From Urophycis tenuis (Eukaryota; Chordata; Actinopteri; Gadiformes; Phycidae), in contig JAXIVH010000044.1 of the NCBI GenBank assembly GCA_036785325.1, positions 2,263,501 through 2,327,500 of the forward strand: a stretch of 64,000 nt of DNA. The letters run 5' to 3'. Within the stretch, counting starts at the first letter, position 1, and each line of letters opens with the position of its first letter. Shown here piece after piece: positions 1 to 7,627 of the stretch. Position numbers and translations under genes: made by a program. The notes beneath the pieces are model-generated. The model saw nothing but the letters and a program-made list of their open reading frames with translations, did not search any database and was not told where the DNA came from.

Positions 1-150
1 TGATCCCCTATTCAACTACCGAGTCGTTGGATGAGGTGGGGGGGGGGTCATCGAGATAACTCTAACGAACCTAACCGAGCCAGGGCCATGGAAAGAACAG
101 GCTCTCTACACAACCCATTTATATTACCTTACCAACTGTTATTCACAAAA

Positions 151-169
151 CGACCACTAGATGGAGGCG
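151..169 (+). promoter_or_regulatory. CTCF-like motif 1 of the L module
   Basis: CGACCACTAGATGGAGGCG fits 18 of 19 positions of the vertebrate CTCF consensus YDRCCASYAGRKGGCRSYV; the only miss is A in place of the C after GG. It lies at the same offset (module start +79) in the other L copies. Whether it binds CTCF is inference. Confidence 0.5.
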
Positions 170-249
170 ATGGACCACCACTGAAGAATCAAAAGAAGGC
201 AACCAGCCTTTAACACAAAGACTAAAAACTCACTCCAGCTGTGATCCTC

Positions 250-400
250 TTTATCTAAATAAATAAATAAACAAAAATGAATAAATAAATAGACTAAATA
301 AATATACAAATATAAATAAATAAATTAAATATAGATTACCTTACCAACTATTGCAATTACCTATTATTATTGTTATTATTATTATTACTTACCTATTAAT
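250..400. repeat. A/T-rich microsatellite block
   Basis: Runs of TAAA/AAAT units occupy about 258-330, and a TTA run occupies about 364-388. M1 has a longer TTA run than the other L copies, which accounts for its extra 9 bp. The 570-610 stretch is also almost pure A/T. No function is evident. Confidence 0.85.
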
Positions 401-405
401 GCAAT

Positions 406-420
406 TTCCCAACCTGGGAA
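406..420. repeat. Small inverted repeat TTCCCA-ACC-TGGGAA
   Basis: Perfect 6-bp arms (406-411 and 415-420) with a 3-bp centre lie between the two CTCF-like segments. The repeat recurs in the L modules I read. It may be chance. Confidence 0.6.
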
Positions 421-466
421 CAATAGAGTATTTCTATTTCTATTTCTATAACTCTTCTTCACAAAA

Positions 467-485
467 CGACCACTAGGTGGAGACG
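467..485 (+). promoter_or_regulatory. CTCF-like motif 2 of the L module
   Basis: CGACCACTAGGTGGAGACG fits 17 of 19 positions of the CTCF consensus and points the same way as motif 1, 316 bp downstream here (307 bp in other L copies). In Lb copies the last base is A, which the consensus still allows. Confidence 0.42.
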
Positions 486-618
486 ACGCACCACCAGCGA
501 GGAATCAAAAGAGGAGGAACAACCTTGAATACAAAGATTAAAACCCACTCCAGCTGTGAGTCTCTCGATGTATTTATTTACTAAAAAAATATATATTAAA
601 TATATATACTCCTCCCAT

Positions 619-670
619 CTCTTCTCCCCTGTCTTCCCTCATGGAAATGAGGGAGTTGGGGGAGATAGAG
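619..670. other. Predicted 52-nt hairpin with a GGAA loop
   Basis: The inner stem is TCCCTCAT (635-642) against ATGAGGGA (647-654), closed by loop GGAA, which fits a GNRA tetraloop on the + strand. The outer stem of 11 pairs joins 619-629 to 659-670 with one bulged T at 666. It is present in each L module, ending 80 bp before the telomere-like tract. The pairing is read by eye; no compensatory changes were seen because copies are nearly identical. Confidence 0.55.
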
Positions 671-692
671 TGTACTAGCCCGATCCGGCGGG

Positions 693-723
693 GGTGAGTT
701 CAGTCCGTACAGACTGTCTCACC
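693..723. other. Predicted 31-nt hairpin
   Basis: GGTGAG (693-698) pairs with CTCACC (718-723), and CAGTC (701-705) pairs with GACTG (712-716). They are separated by a TT/T internal loop and closed by loop CGTACA. It follows the GGAA-loop hairpin by 22 bp and precedes the telomere-like tract by 26 bp in L monomers. Confidence 0.5.
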
Positions 724-749
724 TTGACTCTACCTTCCTCAATCTCTAG

Positions 750-1671
750 CTCTAACTCTAACCCTAGGGATAACCTCAACCCCAACCCTAACCATAGGCC
801 TAACCTTAGCCCTAACCCTAACTCAACCCTAACACTAACCCTTACCTTGGCCCTAATCTAAACACTAACCTCAACCTTTAACCTTAGCCTTAACACTAAC
901 CCTAACCCCTACTCTAACTCTAACCCTAACCCCTACTCTAACTCTAACCCTAAGCCTACCCTAACCTCCAACACTAACCCTACCCTAACTCTAACGCTAA
1001 CCCTAACTCTAACCTTTGCCCTAACTTTAGCCCTAACCCTAGCCTCAGCCATAACCCTAACCCTAACCTTAGCCCTAACCCTAACCTTAACCCTAACCCT
1101 AACCTTGGCCCTAACCTTAACACTAACCTCAAACCTAACCTTAACCCTAACCTCAGCCATAACCCTAACCCTAACCTTAGCCCTAACCCTAATTCTAGCC
1201 CTAAACCTAATCTTAACCATAACCTTAACCCTAACCTTGGCCCTAACACTTAACCTAACCTTATCCATAACACTAACCCTAACCTCAACCCTAACCTTAA
1301 CCCCAATCTCAGCCGTAACCCCAACCCTAACCTTATCCCTAACCTTAAACCTAACCCTAACCTCAGCCCTAACCTTAACCCTAACCTCAGCCCTCATCTT
1401 AACCCTAACCCCTAACCCCTAACCTCTAACCCTAACCCTAACCTTACCCTAACCGTAACGCTAACCCTAACCCTTACTCTAACCTTAGCCCTAACCTTAG
1501 CCCTAACCGTAACCCTAACCTTAACCCTAACCTTAACCCTAAACCGTAACCTTATACCTAACCCTAACCTCAGCCCTAACCTTAACCCTAACCGCAACCC
1601 CTCCCATTTACTTCAAACCTAACGTTAAGGTTAACTGCTAACTCTACCCCTAAATCTACCTAACCTTAACC
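750..1671 (+). repeat. Degenerate telomere-like tract (reference copy)
   Basis: This tract consists mainly of hexamers related to CCCTAA: CCCTAA, CCTTAA, CCTTAG, CCTCAG, CCATAA, CTCTAA and CCTTGG. It becomes sparser after about 1600, where CTTCAAACC and TAACGTTAAGGTTAAC interrupt it. TTAGGG is the vertebrate-type telomere repeat and would lie on the minus strand. The tract is not a fresh telomere, because perfect runs exceed three hexamers rarely. Long open frames here on both strands encode only Thr-Leu or Arg-Val type repeats. They exist because the hexamer is two codons long with stops in one frame per strand, so they are not genes. Confidence 0.95.
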
Positions 1672-1704
1672 TACACTTGACATATTGGAGGAAGAAGACA
1701 ATTA

Positions 1705-1727
1705 CCCAGCATGCATTTCATCCGGAA
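1705..1727 (+). promoter_or_regulatory. ZNF143/THAP11-like half motif plus ETS motif
   Basis: CCCAGCATGC (1705-1714) is the core of the vertebrate promoter element bound by ZNF143/THAP11. ACAATT precedes it with one extra A compared with the usual ACAATTCCCAGCATGC. CCGGAA (1722-1727), an ETS-type core, follows 7 bp later. This pairing is common in housekeeping promoters. It lies at -163 to -141 relative to the 108-codon ORF in the monomers checked. Promoter activity is inference. Confidence 0.4.
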
Positions 1728-1861
1728 AACTTTTCACAAAAAAACCCATTACCGAAGTACCTACGGCGAGAATAGACTACCCCAAGAAATTGTTGTTTTG
1801 GGTGAGGAAAGTAAGCCATTGAGTCTTCTCTAAGGTCAACTTCCCACACAATCTCTGTAGT

Positions 1862-2230
1862 CGCGCGGTGTATGGGGCACAGGAATTGTTATTAACAGGC
1901 TGTTCGGCATGGGGTCCTGGAGGGGCCAGGGAGGCAGTGCTTAGTCGTGGCTGGCCTTGGCCTTTCCTACCCTGGGACCGACTGGGAAGGCACCGCTGGT
2001 CGGGGCTGGTCTTGGTCTTTCCTAGGTCTGGACACCCATCGCTGAGGATAGCTGCATTGGGGGACCGTGGAGGCAGTGCTTTGTCACGGCTGGCCTCGGT
2101 CCTTCGTGACCCCAGTTTTCTGCTAGTTCATCTGGACCCAACAGAGGACAAGAACCAAGCTCCGGCCCTGATTGGCCAAACCAGGGCTACCTAGCGGTGT
2201 TAACAACTGGTTTGTGCTGGTCAGGGGGTA
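1862..2230 (+). repeat. GC-rich segment with internal diverged repeats
   Basis: GC-rich DNA begins with the CpG-rich TCGCGCGGTG. Inside are three diverged copies of a GGAGGCAGTGCT...GGCTGG...CTTGG-type segment, starting near 1930, 1986 and 2069. A minus-strand CCAAT box lies within ATTGGCCAA (2171-2179). The segment ends at a strong 5' splice consensus. It occurs in every monomer, immediately right of the telomere-like tract and promoter-like motifs. In position it recalls the CpG-rich repeats beside human telomeres, but there is no sequence match I can claim. Confidence 0.6.
1868..2194 (+). other. 108-codon ORF, unrecognised, probably non-coding
   Basis: An ATG-initiated frame of 108 codons is open in all 27 copies. 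I do not recognise the product: it is rich in Arg, Gly, Leu, Trp and Pro, with no signal peptide, membrane span or known motif that I can see. Lack of breaks is weak evidence because the copies are homogenised. I saw one amino-acid change (Leu to Arg near 61818 in M26) and a silent CGT/CGC change in M1 and M4. The starts of the other copies are given in the monomer entries. It sits about 140 bp after the ETS/ZNF143-like motifs and ends 33 bp before a splice donor consensus. A first-exon origin is possible but unproven. Confidence 0.2.
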
Positions 2231-2235
2231 AGTAT
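2225..2235 (+). other. Consensus 5' splice site (+ strand)
   Basis: GGGGTAAGTATG, with GT at 2228-2229, is a near-perfect U1 match at the end of the GC-rich segment. It lies at +360 from the ORF start in the monomers checked. A possible partner 3' splice site is CCTTCCTCAATCTCTAG just before the telomere-like tract in L monomers (ending at 749 here). Confidence 0.35.
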
Positions 2236-2284
2236 GTGCCCCCTCCTCTCCATAACCAAAACAATGTATCCTAAAAAGTGTTTT

Positions 2285-2302
2285 ACTTACCTTTACTTAC
2301 CT
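2285..2302 (-). other. Tandem pair of consensus 5' splice sites (minus strand)
   Basis: On the minus strand the sequence reads AGGTAAGTAAAGGTAAGTAA: two AG-GTAAGT matches 10 nt apart. They would serve a transcript running left toward the GC-rich segment and telomere-like tract. A third minus-strand AGGTAAGTAA lies at about 385-394 in the L module. Confidence 0.35.
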
Positions 2303-2577
2303 CGACGTTACCTCAACAAATGATCACTCCTAAAAGAGCTTAAACCCAATACCAATTCCATTTCGGAAACGACACACCTTGAGAATTGATCACTCTCGGG
2401 GGGGCCTCCCTTGGGTGAGGGTGTATAGTGACAATGGCCAAAAACACCCTATGATCCCAGGGTCCACTACTGATGACGTGTCCTAATATTTCGATAGCAC
2501 GTTTATACTAAAATAGAAATGGAAAAGAAAAGTCTCACTCCAGCTGTGACTCGTCTTTATTCAAATTAGTAAATATA

Positions 2578-2589
2578 CCAATGCATTGG
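2578..2589. repeat. 12-bp perfect palindrome with divergent CCAAT boxes
   Basis: CCAATGCATTGG reads identically on both strands and gives one CCAAT box in each direction. It lies at +710 from the 108-codon ORF start, for example at 5353-5364 in M2. Confidence 0.6.
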
Positions 2590-2785
2590 AAGTACCTTCA
2601 ATCAAACTAGATTGACCTTCATCTTGGAACAAAGAAAACCTTTGGGAAAAGGAAAAACAAGTCTATATCTCCAAATCAGCGGTTATATCACAACAAGACA
2701 GATAACCATTTCGTTTTACTTCATTCTTGGTAATATGGGAAAAGAGAGCTGCGGATGACTAGATATTGGCGAGTGCAACTGCCTT

Positions 2786-5560
2786 TGATCCCCTATTCAA
2801 CTACCGAGTCGTTGGATGAGGTGGGGGGGGTCATCGAGATAACTCTAACGAACCTAACCGAGCCAGGGCCATCGAAAGAACGGGCTCTCTACACGACCCA
2901 TTTATATTACCTTACCAACTGTTATTCACAAAACGACCACTAGATGGAGGCGATGGACCACCACTGAAGAATCAAAAGAAGGCAACCAGCCTTTAACACA
3001 AAGACTAAAAACTCACTCCAGCTGTGATCCTCTTTATCTAAATAAATAAATAAACAAAAATGAATAAATAAATAGACTAAATAAATATACAAATATAAAT
3101 AAATAAATTAAATATAGATTACCTTACCAACTATTGCAATTACCTATTATTATTATTATTACTTACCTATTAATGCAATTTCCCAACCTGGGAACAATAG
3201 AGTATTTCTATTTCTATTTCTATAACTCTTCTTCACAAAACGACCACTAGGTGGAGACGACGCACCACCAGCGAGGAATCAAAAGAGGAGGAACAACCTT
3301 GAATACAAAGATTAAAACCCACTCCAGCGGTGAGTCTCTCGATGTATTTATTTACTAAAAAAATATATATTAAATATATATACTCCTCCCATCTCTTCTC
3401 CCCTGTCTTCCCTCATGGAAATGAGGGAGTTGGGGGAGATAGAGTGTACTAGCCCGATCCGGCGGGGGTGAGTTCAGTCCGTACAGACTGTCTCACCTTG
3501 ACTCTACCTTCCTCAATCTCTAGCTCTAACTCTAACCCTAGGGATAACCTCAACCCCAACCCTAACCATAGGCCTAACCTTAGCCCTAACCCTAACTCAA
3601 CCCTAACACTAACCCTTACCTTGGCCCTAATCTTAACACTAACCTCAACCCCTAACCTTAGCCTTAACACTAACCCTAACCCCTACTCTAACTCTAACCC
3701 TAACCCCTACTCTAACTCTAACCCTAAGCCTACCCTAACCTCCAACACTAACCCTACCCTAACTCTAACGCTAACCCTAACTCTAACCTTTGCCCTAACT
3801 TTAGCCCTAACCCTAGCCTCAGCCATAACCCTAACCCTAACCTTAGCCCTAACCCTAACCTTAACCCTAACCCTAACCTTGGCCCTAACCTTAACACTAA
3901 CCTCAAACCTAACCTTAACCCTAACCTCAGCCATAACCCTAACCCTAACCTTAGCCCTAACCCTAATTCTAGCCCTAACCCTAATCTTAACCATAACCTT
4001 AACCCTAACCTTGGCCCTAACACTTAACCTAACCTTATCCATAACACTAACCCTAACCTCAACCCTAACCTTAACCCCAATCTCAGCCGTAACCCCAACC
4101 CTAACCTTATCCCTAACCTTAAACCTAACCCTAACCTCAGCCCTAACCTTAACCCTAACCTCAGCCCTCATCTTAACCCTAACCCCTAACCCCTAACCTC
4201 TAACCCTAACCCTAACCTTACCCTAACCGTAACGCTAACCCTAACCCTTACTCTAACCTTAGCCCTAACCTTAGCCCTAACCGTAACCCTAACCTTAACC
4301 CTAACCTTAACCCTAAACCGTAACCTTATACCTAACCCTAACCTCAGCCCTAACCTTAACCCTAACCGCAACCCCTCCCATTTACTTCAAACCTAACGTT
4401 AAGGTTAACTGCTAACTCTACCCCTAAATCTACCCTAACCTTAACCTACACTTGACATATTGGAGGAAGAAGACAATTACCCAGCATGCATTTCATCCGG
4501 AAAACTTTTCACAAAAAAACCCATTACCGAAGTACCTACGGCGAGAATAGACTACCCCAAGAAATTGTTGTTTTGGGTGAGGAAAGTAAGCCATTGAGTC
4601 TTCTCTAAGGTCAACTTCCTACACAATCTCTGTAGTCGCGCGGTGTATGGGGCACAGGAATTGTTATTAACAGGCTGTTCGGCATGGGGTCCTGGAGGGG
4701 CCAGGGAGGCAGTGCTTAGTCGCGGCTGGCCTTGGCCTTTCCTACCCTGGGACCGACTGGGAAGGCACCGCTGGTCGGGGCTGGTCTTGGTCTTTCCTAG
4801 GTCTGGACACCCATCGCTGAGGATAGCTGCATTGGGGGACCGTGGAGGCAGTGCTTTGTCACGGCTGGCCTCGGTCCTTCGTGACCCCAGTTTTCTGCTA
4901 GTTCATCTGGACCCAACAGAGGACAAGAACCAAGCTCCGGCCCTGATTGGCCAAACCAGGGCTACCTAGCGGTGTTAACAACTGGTTTGTGCTGGTCAGG
5001 GGGTAAGTATGTGCCCCCTCCTCTCCATAACCAAAACAATGTATCCTAAAAAGTGTTTTACTTACCTTTACTTACCTCGACGTTACCTCAACAAATGATC
5101 ACTCCTAAAAAAGTTTAAACCCAATACCAATTCCATTTCGGAAACGACACACCTTGAGAATTGATCACTCTCGGGGGGGCCTCCCTTGGGTGAGGGTGTA
5201 TAGTGACAATGGCCAGAAACACCCTATGATCCCAGGGTCCACTACTGATGACGTGTCCTAATATTTCGATAGCACGTTTATACTAAAATAGAAATGGAAA
5301 AGAAAAGTCTCACTCCAGCTGTGACTCGTCTTTATTCAAATAAGTATATATACCAATGCATTGGAAGTACCTTCAATCAAACTAGATTGACCTCCATCTT
5401 GGAACAAAGAAAACCTTTGGGAAAAGGAAAAACAAGTCTATATCTCCAAATCAGCGGTTATATCACAACAAGACAGATAACCATTTCGTTTTACTTCATT
5501 CTTGGTAATATGGGAAAAGAGAGCTGCGGATGACTAGATATTGGCGAGTGCAACTGCCTT
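2786..5560 (+). repeat. Monomer M2, long, diverged
   Basis: Length is 2775 bp with 8 G in the leader. The L module is 2855-3556, with CTCF-like motifs at 2934-2952 and 3241-3259 and hairpins at 3393-3444 and 3467-3497. The telomere-like tract is 3524-4446 and the ORF is 4643-4969. It carries a private ACACGACCC near 2892 and no 1-bp tract deletion, so with M1 it forms the less typical left edge. Confidence 0.95.
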
Positions 5561-7627
5561 TGATCCCCTATTCAACTACCGAGTCGTTGGATGAGGTGGG
5601 GGGGGTCATCGAGATAACTCTAACGAACCCAACCCTAACCATAGGCCTAACCTTAGCCCTAACCCTAACTCAACCCTAACACTAACCCTTACCTTGGCCC
5701 TAATCTTAACACTAACCTCAACCCCTAACCTTAGCCTTAACACTAACCCTAACCCCTACTCTAACTCTAACCCTAACCCCTACTCTAACTCTAACCCTAA
5801 GCCTACCCTAACCTCCAACACTAACCCTACCCTAACTCTAACGCTAACCCTAACTCTAACCTTTGCCCTAACTTTAGCCCTAACCCTAGCCTCAGCCATA
5901 ACCCTAACCCTAACCTTAGCCCTAACCCTAACCTTAACCCTAACCCTAACCTTGGCCCTAACCTTAACACTAACCTCAAACCTAACCTTAACCCTAACCT
6001 CAGCCATAACCCTAACCCTAACCTTAGCCCTAACCCTAATTCTAGCCCTAACCCTAATCTTAACCATAACCTTAACCCTAACCTTGGCCCTAACACTTAA
6101 CCTAACCTTATCCATAACACTAACCCTAACCTCAACCCTAACCTTAACCCCAACCTCAGCCGTAACCCCAACCCTAACCTTATCCCTAACCTTAAACCTA
6201 GCCCTAACCTCAGCCCTAACCTTAACCCTAACCTCAGCCCTCATCTTAACCCTAACCCCTAACCCCTAACCTCTAACCCTAACCTTACCCTAACCGTAAC
6301 GCTAACCCTAACCCTTACTCTAACCTTAGCCCTAACCTTAGCCCTAACCGTAACCCTAACCTTAACCCTAACCTTAACCCTAAACCGTAACCTTATACCT
6401 AACCCTAACCTCAGCCCTAACCTTAACCCTAACCGCAACCCCTCCCATTTACTTCAAACCTAACGTTAAGGTTAACTGCTAACTCTACCCCTAAATCTAC
6501 CCTAACCTTAACCTACACTTGACATATTGGAGGAAGAAGACAATTACCCAGCATGCATTTCATCCGGAAAACTTTTCACAAAAAAACCCATAACCGAAGT
6601 ACCTACGGCGAGAATAGACTACCCCAAGAAATTGTTGTTTTGGGTGAGGAAAGTAAGCCATTGAGTCTTCTCTAAGGTCAACTTCCTACACAATCTCTGT
6701 AGTCGCGCGGTGTATGGGGCACAGGAATTGTTATTAACAGGCTGTTCGGCATGGGGTCCTGGAGGGGCCAGGGAGGCAGTGCTTAGTCGCGGCTGGCCTT
6801 GGCCTTTCCTACCCTGGGACCGACTGGGAAGGCACCGCTGGTCGGGGCTGGTCTTGGTCTTTCCTAGGTCTGGACACCCATCGCTGAGGATAGCTGCATT
6901 GGGGGACCGTGGAGGCAGTGCTTTGTCACGGCTGGCCTCGGTCCTTCGTGACCCCAGTTTTCTGCTAGTTCATCTGGACCCAACAGAGGACAAGAACCAA
7001 GCTCCGGCCCTGATTGGCCAAACCAGGGCTACCTAGCGGTGTTAACAACTGGTTTGTGCTGGTCAGGGGGTAAGTATGTGCCCCCTCCTCTCCATAACCA
7101 AAACAATGTATCCTAAAAAGTGTTTTACTTACCTTTACTTACCTCGACGTTACCTCAACAAATGATCACTCCTAAAAAAGTTTAAACCCAATACCAATTC
7201 CATTTCGGAAATGACACACCTTGAGAATTGATCACTCTCGGGGGGGCCTCCCTTGGGTGAGGGTGTATAGTGACAATGGCCAGAAACACCCTATGATCCC
7301 AGGGTCCACTACTGATGACGTGTCCTAATATTTCGATAGCACGTTTATACTAAAATAGAAATGGAAAAGAAAAGTCTCACTCCAGCTGTGACTCGTCTTT
7401 ATTCAAATAAGTAAATATACCAATGCATTGGAAGTACCTTCAATCAAACTAGATTGACCTTCATCTTGGAACAAAGAAAACCTTTGGGAAAAGGAAAAAC
7501 AAGTCTATATCTCCAAATCAGCGGTTATATCACAACAAGACAGATAACCATTTCGTTTTACTTCATTCTTGGTAATATGGGAAAAGAGAGCTGCGGATGA
7601 CTAGATATTGGCGAGTGCAACTGCCTT
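5561..7627 (+). repeat. Monomer M3, short, class Sa
   Basis: Length is 2067 bp with 8 G. There is no L module: the leader joins the telomere-like tract at GAACCCAACCC (5625-5635). The tract is 5628-6513 and the ORF is 6710-7036. Private markers are CCCATAACCG near 6587 and CCAACCTCAGCCG near 6150. The variant GGAAATGACA near 7207 is shared with M13 and M20. Confidence 0.95.

Larger units (their letters stand above)
72..782 (+). repeat. Long-monomer-specific module (reference copy)
   Basis: This block is present in the 12 L monomers and absent from all 15 S monomers. In the other 11 L copies it is exactly 702 bp. It holds two diverged copies of a segment of about 110 bp (roughly 144-250 and 460-563), each with a CTCF-like motif and the shared motif CACTCCAGC. 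Around them lie TAAA-type and TTA-type microsatellites, a TTTCTA triplet repeat and two predicted hairpins. No coding potential is recognisable. It could be an old insertion into an S-type monomer, or the S form could be a deletion of it. The flanking 2-bp microhomology favours deletion. Confidence 0.9.
1..2785 (+). repeat. Monomer M1, long, diverged
   Basis: Length is 2785 bp, starting at the arbitrary array phase. The leader has 10 G. The L module is 72-782 (711 bp, enlarged by a longer TTA microsatellite near 365-387). The telomere-like tract is 750-1671 and the GC segment ORF is 1868-2194. This copy lacks the 1-bp tract deletion found in most L copies and has its own change TAATCTAAACAC near 852. 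It is used below as the reference for sub-features. Confidence 0.95.
2231..2785 (+). repeat. Unique spacer of the monomer (reference copy)
   Basis: This is non-coding spacer shared by all monomers. It contains a run of 7 G followed by CCTCCC near 2398-2409. A diverged third copy of the CTCACTCCAGCTGTGA segment lies at about 2533-2550 (two further copies lie in the L module near 230 and 550). The palindrome CCAATGCATTGG is at 2578-2589. I see no gene in it. Confidence 0.85.

Noticed and set aside
690..725. tRNA-derived SINE promoter box (GAGTTCAGTCC)
   Set aside because: It fits the B box poorly, and no A box lies at the proper distance.
766..776. TAGGGATAAC resembling a homing endonuclease (I-SceI) site
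   Set aside because: Only about half of the 18-bp site matches, and it arises naturally from the telomere hexamer.
2470..2519. Hammerhead ribozyme-like core CTGATGA followed by CGTG...CACG
   Set aside because: The required GAAA does not follow the second stem (the next GAAA is at 2516, out of place) and no stems I and III could be drawn. It also lacks the A/G needed for a C/D-box snoRNA C box.
3468..4196. Long open frames in the telomere-like tracts (up to about 240 codons) on both strands
   Set aside because: They translate to Thr-Leu, Asn-Pro, Arg-Val or Gly-Leu repeats. A 6-bp repeat keeps several frames open by arithmetic, with no gene structure or complexity.
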